From the NCBI RefSeq assembly GCF_011189575.1, contig NZ_PUJW01000006.1, forward strand, positions 1 through 64,000: a stretch of 64,000 bases of DNA, in the 5' to 3' direction. Shown here piece by piece: positions 27,934 to 36,503 of this stretch; positions within the stretch are counted from its first letter, which is position 1, and every line of letters begins with the position of its first letter. Below the pieces are notes generated by a model, which was given only the letters and a program-made list of their open reading frames with translations, searched no databases and was not told where the DNA came from. Source of the stretch: Photorhabdus cinerea (lineage in GTDB: Bacteria; Pseudomonadota; Gammaproteobacteria; Enterobacterales; Enterobacteriaceae). The position numbers were made by a program, and so were the translations under genes.

Positions 27934-28965
27934 ATGAGTTTTGAAAAATCTGGTTTGATAGAAACGGTGAGTTTGGCTCAGGGAGCAGTACCGAACAGTC
28001 GAAAAGTGAATGGCAAAGTTCTGACTGAGGATATCAGTATTACGTCTCAGGATATTTTTCATGGGCAGGCGGTTTATTTGGGTGATAAGGCAAATTTGGA
28101 TAACTACAAAATACCAGGGATTTATTACCAAGATTACAATATTTATGCCCAAAATGGTGCTAACTACCCTGAATCGCTTGCTGGTTCACTTGTCGTTTTA
28201 CAGGCTGCTGGGATCATTCAGCGTTATTTTGTTTATAACAGCAGCCGGATATATACACGCAGCCAATATCACAATTTACCATGGACACCTTGGGCCCAAG
28301 AATATAACACGCTCAATAAACCCACTGCGTCGGATATTCTGAGTGAATCACGCTATACCACCACGATTGATCTTACTGGCCTAAGTACTGACCGCTACTA
28401 TCCAGTTTGGTGGGGCTTCCCACCTAATGTCGGAGCGAATTCTTGGTTAACGCTTCATAGGCCCTATCCATATGATGCAGAAAAAAAACCATTCGGTGAG
28501 GGTGTGACACATGTTGCTGGTCTGCTTGTACAAATAGAAGGAGGAGATGTAGCGTGGGGAGGGGATGCCCGTTATATTAATATTAAACGCATAAATCAAA
28601 CCTATCGTAAGACAGTAAAAGCGATCCGTCACGCTATGATAAGTATCGCCAGACCTGTTGACGGTAAGTATCCCCTTTATGATGATGTGAAATCCGGTGA
28701 TATTGTAGATTGTTACGTTTATAGTGGTTGTTATTTACGTGGTGGTTTAACCTATTTTACGACCAGTAATTTTAAGTCAATCTATTATTCACGTGAAGAA
28801 GGAGAGGTTGAAATATATCAGTGGTCAAGTGCAGACCTTAATAGAGAAATGAAGTGGATGGTGAAATCATTAGCTATCAATGATCCATTATTAGGTGAAG
28901 AATATACTGATAATACAATACGTTATTCTCTGGATTATGACACACGTTATCAAAAGAAACCATAA
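27934..28965 (+). pseudogene. Silent tail fibre cassette A
   Basis: Open frame of 343 codons for a fibre C-terminus. It starts in the crossover site, has a pyocin-knob-like segment (IPGIYYQDYNIYAQNGANYPESLAGSLVVLQ) and then a distinct receptor-binding-type domain ending DYDTRYQKKP, without the collar domain of the other cassettes. There is no constant N-terminal part. The one-base deletion in site A would put a fusion to gpH out of frame. I call it a decayed or displaced cassette; the alternative is a short separate fibre from ATG 27934. Confidence 0.65.
27939..27963 (+). repeat. Crossover site A, one base deleted
   Basis: Hin/Gin-type recombination site, TTTTGAAAAATCTGGTTTGATAGAA in two pieces. 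It is 25 bases where the other three sites have 26: one T of the central CTTGG is missing. That breaks the spacing of the two half-sites and shifts the reading frame of any fibre fusion made here. Confidence 0.75.
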
Positions 28966-28974
28966 TGAGGATAT

Positions 28975-29316
28975 ATGATAATATTAAATAAACTAATAGA
29001 CAAAAATGGCTATGAATATGTTAATGTGCCAGCTGAACCCCATCAATTAATCTCAATGGGGTTCAATGCTCAAGAGGCTCAAGCATTATATCAGCAGGCC
29101 ATTATCAAACAGAAAAATAAAGATGATCATCGCCAACGATATTATTTACTGGAACAAGCGGCTATTAAAATGGCACCATTGCAAGATGCTATTGATTTAG
29201 GTATTGCTACTGATAACGAAATAACAAATTTGATGGGATGGAAAAAATATCGTGTCGCGTTAAATAGAATGGATACCTCGGCACAAAATATTAAATGGCC
29301 AGAGTTGCCAGAATAA
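28975..29316 (+). CDS. Tail fibre assembly-like protein, cassette A
   Basis: 113 residues, ending in the pattern MGWKKYRVALNRMDTSAQNIKWPELPE that is shared by the other two assembly proteins (KKYVVLLSRVDTS...WPQVPE). It lacks their longer N-terminal domain. Located ten bases after cassette A, as assembly chaperones follow their fibre in P2-like phages. Confidence 0.75.
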   Translation: MIILNKLIDKNGYEYVNVPAEPHQLISMGFNAQEAQALYQQAIIKQKNKDDHRQRYYLLEQAAIKMAPLQDAIDLGIATDNEITNLMGWKKYRVALNRMDTSAQNIKWPELPE

Positions 29317-29570
29317 GATGAATCATTTTTCTGGTAATGGTAATAAATTATTATTTTAATTAAAATTCAATATTTATATGATTTTTAATTTATTTCTACT
29401 CTATACTTTAAGTAGTACCACTGATTGTAAAATCATCAGATCTTCTTGCAGAGAAATACTGGCTTGTAGTTTTCTTGTTATTGTCAGTGATTTTTATGGA
29501 CTACCAGAAAACATTGAATGTTACTGATTGAATTACAAGAACAAGCAATGAAGTATCAATACATAAGGTT

Positions 29571-29672
29571 ATGAAATTAATTGCTAGTTTTTCTTTTCAA
29601 GAATTAAACGCGTTCTCTGAAAAAGCTGTTAATGAGTTTTATATAGAAAATGGTTTCAGAAACGATAAATAA
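29571..29672 (+). CDS. Short unknown ORF in AT-rich gap
   Basis: 33 codons (MKLIASFSFQELNAFSEKAV...) behind ATAAGG. The gap 29317-29690 is AT-rich and otherwise shows only fragments. It may be a relic of a displaced gene; I do not recognise it. Confidence 0.25.
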   Translation: MKLIASFSFQELNAFSEKAVNEFYIENGFRNDK

Positions 29673-29690
29673 TTACAATTTAGTAAATTT

Positions 29691-29720
29691 ACGGCCTGAA
29701 AAACAGGCCGTTCTTATTTT
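29691..29720 (+). terminator. Hairpin between cassettes A and B
   Basis: ACGGCCTG (29691-29698) pairs with CAGGCCGT (29704-29711), followed by TTCTTATTTT. It separates the converging cassette A and B transcripts. Confidence 0.75.
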
Positions 29721-30351
29721 ATTCTGGTTTTTCAGGCCAGCTAATATCTGGCGCTGATGAAATGTCAACCCGGCTGAGTAATACTAAATACTTTTTCCAA
29801 TCTATCAACAATAGCTTTTCTTTTTCTGAAGCTAGCTCAGTATCTACGCCATGTTGTAGCAATGTAACTGTTTCATTCGCTTGTCGTAATAGTGCTACCT
29901 GCTGCTTTTCTGCCTGTTTAATCTGGCTATCCTTTATAATATATTTGTCAGTTACCCACTGTTTACCATCCCATTTATCAAAATCAGTGACAGGTTGTTT
30001 GAATGTCAGAGATTCTGGTAGTTCACCTAACGAAGTAATTTCATATTGTTCTAGGGTTTGCGTGTTATAAACTATTTTTCCTCGGTGATCAGGTACTATT
30101 TGCCAACAACTTTTATCTTCACTGCGGCAAATAGCCATATCATCAGAATCTGGAAGTTCTGGTGCATCTGGATAGGAATTGGCAGGAAGTCCCACTCCTT
30201 CCATTAGATATTCTGGTCTAGCGCCAATAAATTCTCTGGAATAAGGCTCTGCATGGTAGATTATCAACCAACCAGCCTTGGTTGCTAATCCGTTATTTCC
30301 CAATATTGTGGTTTCTGGTTCTAGGGAATATTTTTGTTTCTGTGTTTTCAT
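29719..30351 (-). CDS. Tail fibre assembly protein, cassette B
   Basis: 210-residue caudovirus fibre assembly (Tfa/gpG-like) protein with the typical GVGLPANSYPDAP, WQIVPDHRGKIVYNT, FDKWDGKQWV and C-terminal WKKYLVLLSRVD motifs. Its start overlaps the stop of cassette B (TAATG), so translation is coupled to that cassette. Expressed only if cassette B is joined to a transcribed fibre N-terminus. Confidence 0.9.
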   Translation of the reverse strand: MKTQKQKYSLEPETTILGNNGLATKAGWLIIYHAEPYSREFIGARPEYLMEGVGLPANSYPDAPELPDSDDMAICRSEDKSCWQIVPDHRGKIVYNTQTLEQYEITSLGELPESLTFKQPVTDFDKWDGKQWVTDKYIIKDSQIKQAEKQQVALLRQANETVTLLQHGVDTELASEKEKLLLIDWKKYLVLLSRVDISSAPDISWPEKPE

Positions 30352-31421
30352 TACGCTGCTCTCACTATGTAGTTAAATGCGATATTACGGGGACGTACTC
30401 TAAATGTAGATAATGAAACTACACCAGTAGGATTTAATGGGGTCGAAAAATATTGGCCGCTCCCAAATTCTGCTTCCTCAAAATCACTAGCCATAATTTC
30501 TGATGGATAATTACTTGAAAAACGATTAATAGGAGGAGATACTAATAATCCCATATTTTCAGATTCAGCATGAGTGTAAAGATTAGGTAACTTTGTTGAA
30601 TTCTGATGAGATAATATTTCCCTCCCAGAATCAATACTTCTCCCATTATCCCAACCTCGAATAAATTCACCACGTAAATCAGGGAGTGTACCAGAGGGAT
30701 ATGCTTCCCCTAATTTAGGGTATATAGATTTGTCAAACTGCTGACCACTACAAATAAGATAACCTGCTGGTGCAGTTGACTTAGACCACGGTAGCGGAAT
30801 ACCAACAAGAATATCATCCTCTGTTAATATTTTACGTTTCCCCCTGAAGTTACCACTCTCATCGAAAGCGTAAGTAGAAATGCTGAATGCTTCTGAATAA
30901 CCCCCATACCCGAAAGAAAGCCCGCGAGCGTGCTGAGAGCTATCAACGCCAGGATGAGCTATATGAATTGCTAATGCCCCCAGATTATCAATTCCATTAG
31001 GTCTCAAAAATCCCGAACGGCCCAAATGACGTGAATTAGGATCATCATAATAGTTTGCAGTTTTAGCTAATATATAACCTGATGTTTTTGTATCCGTATT
31101 CAATTGAATAAATCGACTGTCAGACTCTGATTTAGAATAATGCTCATTAGCTATTGCAACATAGCCGTTCTTTCGAGGGAGTTGAACAACATTTATATTT
31201 GAGGAGTCAGACTCACGATATCCTATTGCACAAAAAGAATCTGCTTCATGAGAAGTGGTTTCTATGAAGACATATCGACCATCGCTCTTTGTTAGTGACA
31301 AACTGGAATAATTTCCACCTGTTTTAATATTGTGATTGCCTGATATGAGTGATTCAGTTGAGTCTTTAGGAAGAGCATTTTTCGCCAAATTCACCGTTTC
31401 TATCAAACCAAGGTTTTTCAC
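30351..31421 (-). CDS. Silent tail fibre cassette B
   Basis: 356 codons with no ATG start; the frame opens in crossover site B as VKNLGLIETVNLAKNALPK, exactly in register with gpH (FVKNLGL). It has a variable middle and a tail-collar C-terminus (GIPLPWSKSTAPAGYLICSG, LPDLRGEFIRGWD, RPRNIAFNYIVRAA) shared with gpH. It is probably an alternative fibre tip, activated by inversion between sites B and C. Confidence 0.8.
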   Translation of the reverse strand: MKNLGLIETVNLAKNALPKDSTESLISGNHNIKTGGNYSSLSLTKSDGRYVFIETTSHEADSFCAIGYRESDSSNINVVQLPRKNGYVAIANEHYSKSESDSRFIQLNTDTKTSGYILAKTANYYDDPNSRHLGRSGFLRPNGIDNLGALAIHIAHPGVDSSQHARGLSFGYGGYSEAFSISTYAFDESGNFRGKRKILTEDDILVGIPLPWSKSTAPAGYLICSGQQFDKSIYPKLGEAYPSGTLPDLRGEFIRGWDNGRSIDSGREILSHQNSTKLPNLYTHAESENMGLLVSPPINRFSSNYPSEIMASDFEEAEFGSGQYFSTPLNPTGVVSLSTFRVRPRNIAFNYIVRAA

Positions 31422-31423
31422 AA
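31398..31423 (-). repeat. Crossover site B
   Basis: 26-base Hin/Gin-type site, plus-strand text TTCTATCAAACCAAGG then TTTTTCACAA. The core AAACCAAGGTTTTT equals that recalled for hix sites. Orientation is opposite to site C in gpH. Confidence 0.85.
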
Positions 31424-31485
31424 CGTCCTAATCCGTGATAATTTCTACAATAATAGTCTCCTATTGGTATTAAACAGGATTAAAC

Positions 31486-32058
31486 ATGGCAAAGATTGGC
31501 TATATCCGGGTATCAACAAATGACCAAAACAGTGATTTACAGCGAAACGCTCTGATGAGTATAAATTGTGAACGTATTTTTGAGGATAAAATCAGTGGAA
31601 AAACAGCCAATAGACCAGGTTTAAAACGAGCTTTAAAGCAACTTAAAAAAGGGGATACTTTAGTTGTTTGGAAACTGGATCGACTAGGACGTAGCGTAAA
31701 AAACATGGTTACTTTAATTTCTGATTTAAGTGAACGAGGCGTTCATTTTCAAAGCCTGACTGACAGTATTGATACCAGTACCTCTATGGGACGATTTTTC
31801 TTTCATGTTATGAGTGCACTGGCTGAAATGGAACGAGAATTGATAGTTGAAAGAACAAATGCAGGATTGATAGCAGCTCGTGCTCAGGGAAGAATAGGTG
31901 GCAGACCTGTATCATTCTCATTTGCTGAACAGCAACAAGCCGCAAGATTGCTGGCTAAAGGCCACTCGCGGAAACAATTATCATTGATTTACAACACATC
32001 GTTATCCACGATATATAAATATTTTCCGGTAAATAAAACGGATTATCGATCAACTTAA
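31486..32058 (+). CDS. Serine DNA invertase, Hin/Gin/Pin family
   Basis: Intact 190-residue serine recombinase. The catalytic serine is in IRVSTNDQ (residue 10), with the conserved WKLDRLGRS active-site arginines, an E helix (MGRFFFHVMSALAEMERELIVERT) and a C-terminal helix-turn-helix (HSRKQLSLIYNTSLSTIYKYF). It should invert DNA between the crossover sites with help from Fis. It is the only intact copy; two relics flank the region. It starts ATG after CAGGATTAAAC. Confidence 0.95.
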   Translation: MAKIGYIRVSTNDQNSDLQRNALMSINCERIFEDKISGKTANRPGLKRALKQLKKGDTLVVWKLDRLGRSVKNMVTLISDLSERGVHFQSLTDSIDTSTSMGRFFFHVMSALAEMERELIVERTNAGLIAARAQGRIGGRPVSFSFAEQQQAARLLAKGHSRKQLSLIYNTSLSTIYKYFPVNKTDYRST

Positions 32059-32161
32059 TATTTTAGATTCAGCTAATTAAACGTTTACTTAGACAACAGA
32101 TTACCATCAAGCATGGATTTACACATCTGAAAAAATTAATTTATCGACAATGAAAAAACTA

Positions 32162-32776
32162 TCAGTACCTGGAAATCATCAGGTAAACTCGACCAATGAA
32201 GTTAATTTCATCAATTGCACAATCAAAGATCACATCACTATCACATACCCTGATTTTACCGACCGGGATTTTTGTGATCTTTTTAATACTATGCATTCCT
32301 TCAATATCAATTAACCATAAACCATCCTGAACATCAGGTTCTTTTGTATCCAACAAATACCAAGTGTTATTGTTATCTACAATGAGAGGTTTTCTTATTT
32401 CTCTGGCAATAAGTTGAGTATCTAAAGTCACAGGGTTGTCAGCGTTCAACTTTCCACCAACTAATTTAACCCGCTGTATTGTCGGAGTGATAATGTTTTC
32501 TAAAGACTCCTTTTTCTTTTCTCCATCAGGGAACATTTCTCCTTGCCCAGTGCTTAGCCATAACAATGAAGCATTGGTTTCAAGGTTGCATTGAATAACC
32601 CAATCTGCTGGAAAGCTATCTCTTAAGTACCGGTTTGCCATTGTGCTTTTAGACACACCTAGATGGTCGCTTAGTGCTTGACGTGATTTAAACCCATATG
32701 CACTAACAAGGCGTTCGATAGCTTGTTTTCCTCCACTATCTGCACCCATTTTTATCTCAGTTACATTTTTTTTCAT
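32162..32776 (-). CDS. CI-type repressor, phage 186 family
   Basis: 204 residues with an N-terminal helix-turn-helix (YGFKSRQALSDHLGVSKSTMANRYLR), the family segment ETNASLLWLSTGQGEMF, and a C-terminal oligomerisation domain ending GRVYLMISRY, as in phage 186 CI. There is no LexA-like cleavage site or peptidase dyad that I can recognise, so induction would need an anti-repressor. It is divergent from the LexA-box gene at 33162. Confidence 0.85.
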   Translation of the reverse strand: MKKNVTEIKMGADSGGKQAIERLVSAYGFKSRQALSDHLGVSKSTMANRYLRDSFPADWVIQCNLETNASLLWLSTGQGEMFPDGEKKKESLENIITPTIQRVKLVGGKLNADNPVTLDTQLIAREIRKPLIVDNNNTWYLLDTKEPDVQDGLWLIDIEGMHSIKKITKIPVGKIRVCDSDVIFDCAIDEINFIGRVYLMISRY

Positions 32777-33116
32777 TTAAAGTACAGTTTAGTGAGTTTT
32801 TCTTCTCCACAACGCTCTCTAATTAAAGAGCTATAGTGATTCCAAATAAATTTACTAGATCCAACGAATGATATTGCATCATGGGCATCTAAATTTCAAT
32901 CTATATACTTTGTGAAACTATACAATCTAAATAAATAGCAAAAATCTTCTAAGCAATAAAATAAGAAAAAATTATTAATTACAACGGATTGTGATAGGAA
33001 AGAAACCTTTTTAATCATTAATTATTTCAATAAAAACAATAATTAATATATTAACACTATCAAATATAGTTCTTAAAAAAGATAAAAAATCCCTTTAATT
33101 TTTTCTAATCAACGTG
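32777..33116. promoter_or_regulatory. Divergent control region between cI and SOS gene
   Basis: About 340 very AT-rich bases with no gene. A perfect inverted repeat ATTAATTATT (33017-33026) and AATAATTAAT (33038-33047) may be a CI operator, but AT-rich chance symmetry is also possible. Confidence 0.4.
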
Positions 33117-33136
33117 TACTGTCCTTATATACAGTT
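33117..33136. promoter_or_regulatory. LexA box (SOS operator)
   Basis: TACTGTCCTTATATACAGTT contains CTGT-N8-ACAG, the defining LexA pattern, and matches most of the E. coli consensus. It lies 26 bases before the GTG of the small gene that follows. Confidence 0.85.
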
Positions 33137-33161
33137 ATGTTATGCGGGGGTAAGTTTGTCA

Positions 33162-33338
33162 GTGGACTTTCTTATGGAATCAGTAATAGCGCAACGTATT
33201 AATTTTATTGCCAGAATGGCAATAAGCTGTGAATGTAATCATATTGAAGATAAAGAGCTAGCTTTGACTTGGATTGCAGAATTATCGACGCCACTTACGA
33301 AACAACTTATTAATTGTCACGAAACACGTGAAGAATAA
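33162..33338 (+). CDS. Small SOS-controlled protein, possible anti-repressor
   Basis: 58 residues from GTG 33162 (after GGGGGTAAG) or 54 from ATG 33174. Soluble and mixed in charge (ESVIAQRINFIARMA, DKELALTWIAELSTPL). I do not recognise the family. In phage 186 the gene under LexA control is tum, whose product inactivates CI; this gene has the same place and operator but is much shorter and not visibly related to Tum. Confidence 0.65.
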   Translation: MDFLMESVIAQRINFIARMAISCECNHIEDKELALTWIAELSTPLTKQLINCHETREE

Positions 33339-33427
33339 ATGCGACAAATAAACAGTACGCATGTGGAATTTTTGTATGATAAATAATCTAGAGTTTCTAA
33401 GTTGGTTATGATTGTATTGAAAAATTA

Positions 33428-33455
33428 GCCACTGAAAAGTGGCTTCTTGCTTTTC
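33428..33455 (+). terminator. Terminator after SOS gene
   Basis: AGCCACT (33428-33434) and AGTGGCT (33439-33445) with a GAAA tetraloop, then TCTTGCTTTT. Confidence 0.8.
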
Positions 33456-33459
33456 ATTT

Positions 33460-33477
33460 GTACTATGGCTCTAACAA
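33460..33477 (+). promoter_or_regulatory. Ogr activator site before gene X
   Basis: TGT (33460-33462), twelve bases, ACA (33475-33477): the TGT-N12-ACA dyad bound by Ogr/Delta proteins about 55 bases before P2-type late transcription starts. Distance to gene X (33560) fits. Confidence 0.7.
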
Positions 33478-33559
33478 TGTTGTTTCATTGTTTTCCCTCT
33501 TTTATTGGCATACCATGGTACTCTAATTTAACAATATTTCTTGTAATAGAGAGTACCTA

Positions 33560-33802
33560 ATGAAAATAATTGCACAGCAAAATGATACTGTTGATGCCTT
33601 GTGCTGGCGCCACTATGGCCGAACTCAGGGTATGACGGAACTTGTTTTGGAAGCTAATCCAGGATTGGTTGAATTGATATTTAAAAAATTTCCGGAATTG
33701 TCCGAATCTGAATATAGCGTAATCCTGCCACATGGCACTGAAGTTGAAATGCCTGAAATTATGCCAACTGCAACAAAACCTATTCTGCAACTCTGGGATT
33801 AA
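33560..33802 (+). CDS. P2-like tail protein gpX
   Basis: 80-residue LysM-like tail protein. It matches P2 gpX in QNDTVDALCWRHYGRTQG, VLEANPGLVEL and LPHGTEVEMP, with about a dozen extra residues before LPHGT compared with P2 (67 residues). In P2, X is followed by lysis genes; here the next tail gene is V. Confidence 0.92.
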   Translation: MKIIAQQNDTVDALCWRHYGRTQGMTELVLEANPGLVELIFKKFPELSESEYSVILPHGTEVEMPEIMPTATKPILQLWD

Positions 33803-34132
33803 AGGTAATGAATGGACGTGAATACAACCATGCCATTTATGGTGGTGTTAGTTTGATTGTTTTTTCAAAGGATTATCACTCTATTTTTACCAGCGTTGCC
33901 AAGAGTATGGCTTAATCTACTGGCCTTTTAAGAGCAAATAAAACCTATCCGCATTTTGCAGGATATTCTGGAAAAAAATTGTAACTGTATTGTTTTCAAC
34001 ATTCGAGCAAGAATTATCTGTAATCAACTTACTTTTAGTATCTTATATCCAGCATACGATTAGACAATACAACATTGAAATTCCTTAGATTACTGCGTTA
34101 AGCGTTGATAAAAAAACCACCTACAGATTATT
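33803..34132 (+). other. Gap with fragments where lysis genes would be
   Basis: No P2-like holin, endolysin, R or S gene can be read here. A 35-codon ORF (33808-33915, MNGREYNHAIYGG...) starts after AAAGG, and an open frame without start runs at 33932-34060. Neither is recognised. The stretch looks like a deletion scar. Confidence 0.5.
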
Positions 34133-34165
34133 AAAAAGCCTTTCCCTTTAAGGAAAAGGCTTTTT
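34133..34165 (+). terminator. Terminator before V operon
   Basis: AAAAAGCCTTTCC and GGAAAAGGCTTTTT form an imperfect long stem around CTTTAA and end in five T. It isolates the V operon from the X transcript. Confidence 0.8.
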
Positions 34166-34202
34166 AATTCATATTGTTATAGTTTTCACCTTCCAAGAAA
34201 TT

Positions 34203-34220
34203 TGTCTGACCTTTCCTACA
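34203..34220 (+). promoter_or_regulatory. Ogr activator site before V operon
   Basis: TGT (34203-34205), twelve bases, ACA (34218-34220), 85 bases before gene V. Same dyad as before X and FI. Confidence 0.7.
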
Positions 34221-34304
34221 ATTCGCCTTTAATGTCTACCGCTACCTTTAATGTCATTCTTCCAAACATAAACCCATAACTACCTACATGGCATTTTTCC
34301 GAAT

Positions 34305-35144
34305 ATGGATACACAACTAACAGAACTTCTACGCTTATTACGTAACCTGATCAGAACTGGTGTTGTTACCGAGGTAGATACTCAGCGAGGAATGTGTCGA
34401 ATTGCGACAGGTAATCTCGAAACTGACTGGAGACCTTGGTTGACAATGCGAGCGGGTAATTCCCGTACTTGGTGGGCTCCCAGCCGTGGTGAGCAAGTTT
34501 TGCTATTATCTGTTGGCGGTGAATTGACCACATCCTTTGTATTACCGGCTGTTTATTCTGATCAATTTCCAGAGCCATCGACTCTCCCTACAGAAGCTGA
34601 CCATATTGATTTTCCAGATGGTGGATTACCAGCCGTTTATTCTGATCAGTCTCTGGCATTACCGGTTCGTTCCGAACAAGCTGTTCATATTGTATTCCCT
34701 GATGGAGCAGTAATGGAGTATGAGCCCAAATTCGGTGCTTTAACGGTAAAAGGTATTAAGACTGCCAGTGTGAAAGCTGCAAATTCCATAACACTTGAGG
34801 CAACGAATATAACACTAAAGGCATACAACAAAATTGGATTGGAGTCGTACAACGAAATTGGGATAAATGGATACAACAAAGTTGGATTGGGATCGTACAA
34901 CAAAATTGGATTGGATTCAAAAAACGAGATTGGACTAGAAGCACTTAATAAAATTGGATTGGACTCAAAAAACGAGATTGGACTAAAAGCAGGAAAAGAA
35001 ATGGGTCTGAAAGCGTCAAAAATTAAATTGGAAGGTGATGTTGAAAATACAGGCGGAAAACTCAGTTCTAACGGCGTAACCCTACATTCGCACCAGCACA
35101 CCGGCGTCATGGCAGGCGGTGCGACAACAGGAGGTCCAGTATAA
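34305..35144 (+). CDS. Baseplate spike protein gpV
   Basis: 279 residues; the membrane-piercing spike at the tail tip, P2 gpV family (P2 protein 211 residues). N-terminal OB-fold region (GVVTEVDTQRGMCRIATG, W-rich PWLTMRAGNSRTWWAPSRGEQVLLLS). An internal duplication around LPAVYSDQ and eight 8-residue repeats lengthen the shaft. The end HSHQHTGVMAGGATTGGPV has the HxH motif that holds an iron ion in P2-type spikes. Confidence 0.93.
   Translation: MDTQLTELLRLLRNLIRTGVVTEVDTQRGMCRIATGNLETDWRPWLTMRAGNSRTWWAPSRGEQVLLLSVGGELTTSFVLPAVYSDQFPEPSTLPTEADHIDFPDGGLPAVYSDQSLALPVRSEQAVHIVFPDGAVMEYEPKFGALTVKGIKTASVKAANSITLEATNITLKAYNKIGLESYNEIGINGYNKVGLGSYNKIGLDSKNEIGLEALNKIGLDSKNEIGLKAGKEMGLKASKIKLEGDVENTGGKLSSNGVTLHSHQHTGVMAGGATTGGPV
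34824..35015 (+). repeat. Eight 24-base tandem repeats in gene V
   Basis: Codons 174-237 of gpV repeat the octapeptide pattern YNKIGLxS / KNEIGLxA eight times, 24 bases each with divergence. The pattern fits a triple-stranded beta-helix in the spike, one turn per repeat, so repeat number would set shaft length. Confidence 0.85.
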
Positions 35145-35485
35145 TGATGTACCTTGGAATGAATCGACAAACCGGTCGTAGCCTGACGGATCTGGATCAT
35201 GTACGCCAGTCTGTCAGCGACATCTTACTAACCCCTGTTGGTAGTCGTTTGGAACGGCGCACTTATGGCTCTCTGCTACCTGAATTAATTGACTGGCCAC
35301 AGAACGCGGCTCTACGCCTGCAAGTCATGGCTGCCAGTTATACAGCTATTAGCCGCTGGGAACCACGAATTAATCTGACAGCTATCACCATAAATACCCA
35401 ACAAGACGGCAAAATGACAGTAGATATATCTGGTCATTATCAGCTGTCCCCTGGGGTGTTTTCTCTATCCATCCCTGTGAGGTAA
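35144..35485 (+). CDS. Baseplate wedge protein gpW
   Basis: 113 residues, T4 gp25/P2 gpW-like baseplate protein (P2: 115). It matches in YLGMNRQTGRSLTDLDHVRQSV, ILLTPVGSRLERRTYGSLLPELID and SLSIPVR. Its ATG overlaps the V stop (TAATG), showing coupled translation. Confidence 0.94.
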   Translation: MMYLGMNRQTGRSLTDLDHVRQSVSDILLTPVGSRLERRTYGSLLPELIDWPQNAALRLQVMAASYTAISRWEPRINLTAITINTQQDGKMTVDISGHYQLSPGVFSLSIPVR

Positions 35486-35489
35486 AACA

Positions 35490-36503
35490 ATGCCGACTAT
35501 TGACCTGGTAGACCTAAGCCAACTGCCACCACCTGATGTAGTAGAGCCACTGGATTATGAAAGACTATTAGCTGAGCGTAAAGCCAAATTAATATCTCTT
35601 TACCCTGAAGAACAACGGGATGCTATTACTCGAACACTAGAGCTGGAATCCGAACCTCTGGTTAAGTTACTTGAAGAAAATGCTTACCGAGAATTGATAT
35701 TGCGTCAGCGGGTAAATGAAGCGGCTCGTGCAGTGATGCTGGCCTATGCAACCAATGGCGATTTAGACCAATTAGGAGCGAATTATAACGTTACTCGGGC
35801 AGTTATGGAGCCTGATAGTACCTTCCGTAACCGTATCCAGAGAGCCTTCGAAGGGCTAAGTGTTGCAGGGCCGATAGGTGCATATGAATATCATGCCCTT
35901 AAAGTTAATGAAGGTATTAGTGTTAATAAAGGTGATGGAAAAGGTAAAGGTGAATATCAAACTGTTGCGGATGTTTCTGTCATCAGTCCATCACCGGCCA
36001 ATGTGACCGTCACTATTTTGTCACAGAAATGGATATGGGAAAAAGATAAGGACGATAAGGAAGATGAAACACATAACGGTATACCTTCACAAGATTTACT
36101 GGATCGAGTGGTTATAGCACTCAATGACGAAGATGTCAGACCGGTTGCTGATCGGGTAAAAGTGCAACCAGCCCAAATAATGGAATATCAGATTGATGCT
36201 GTGCTCTATCTTGAGCCAACACCTGAGTCTGAGCCTATTCGTAAATTGGCTGAAAAAAATATGGGGAAGTATGTAGAAGATCAACATAAGTTGGGAAAGG
36301 ATATCCGGTTATCCGCCATCTATGCCGCGCTGCATGTAACTGGGGTAAAACAGGTAGAATTGAGAGTTCCGACGAACGATATAATACTGTGTAAAGATCA
36401 AGCTCCTTATTGCACCAGTGCAAAATTAGAACTGCGTAAAACCCAAACTTCTGATTGCTCCAGGCCAAATCCAGATCCAATAGTGGGAGGTTATGATGAA
36501 TGA
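35490..36503 (+). CDS. Baseplate assembly protein gpJ
   Basis: 337 residues, P2 gpJ family (P2: 302), a baseplate wedge component. The N-terminus has DYERLLAERKAKLISLYPEEQRDAI-type sequence and GANYNVTR. A charged insert (KWIWEKDKDDKEDETHNG) and a cysteine-bearing C-terminal extension make it longer than P2 gpJ. Confidence 0.92.
   Translation: MPTIDLVDLSQLPPPDVVEPLDYERLLAERKAKLISLYPEEQRDAITRTLELESEPLVKLLEENAYRELILRQRVNEAARAVMLAYATNGDLDQLGANYNVTRAVMEPDSTFRNRIQRAFEGLSVAGPIGAYEYHALKVNEGISVNKGDGKGKGEYQTVADVSVISPSPANVTVTILSQKWIWEKDKDDKEDETHNGIPSQDLLDRVVIALNDEDVRPVADRVKVQPAQIMEYQIDAVLYLEPTPESEPIRKLAEKNMGKYVEDQHKLGKDIRLSAIYAALHVTGVKQVELRVPTNDIILCKDQAPYCTSAKLELRKTQTSDCSRPNPDPIVGGYDE

Larger units (their letters stand above)
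27768..27963. repeat. Long inverted repeat, left copy
   Basis: About 196 bases nearly identical to the reverse complement of 39974-40170. It holds a crossover site, the short spacer with TAGTCTCCTATTGG, and the start of an invertase relic. From 27600 to 27768 I see no gene. Confidence 0.85.

Noticed and set aside
34824..35015. Regular repeats as a CRISPR array
   Set aside because: Units are contiguous, diverged and in frame with gpV, without spacers; no cas genes are near.
34685..35200. 171-codon minus-strand ORF with repeats
   Set aside because: Shadow of the 24-base repeats in gene V; the repeated pattern comes from the gpV frame.
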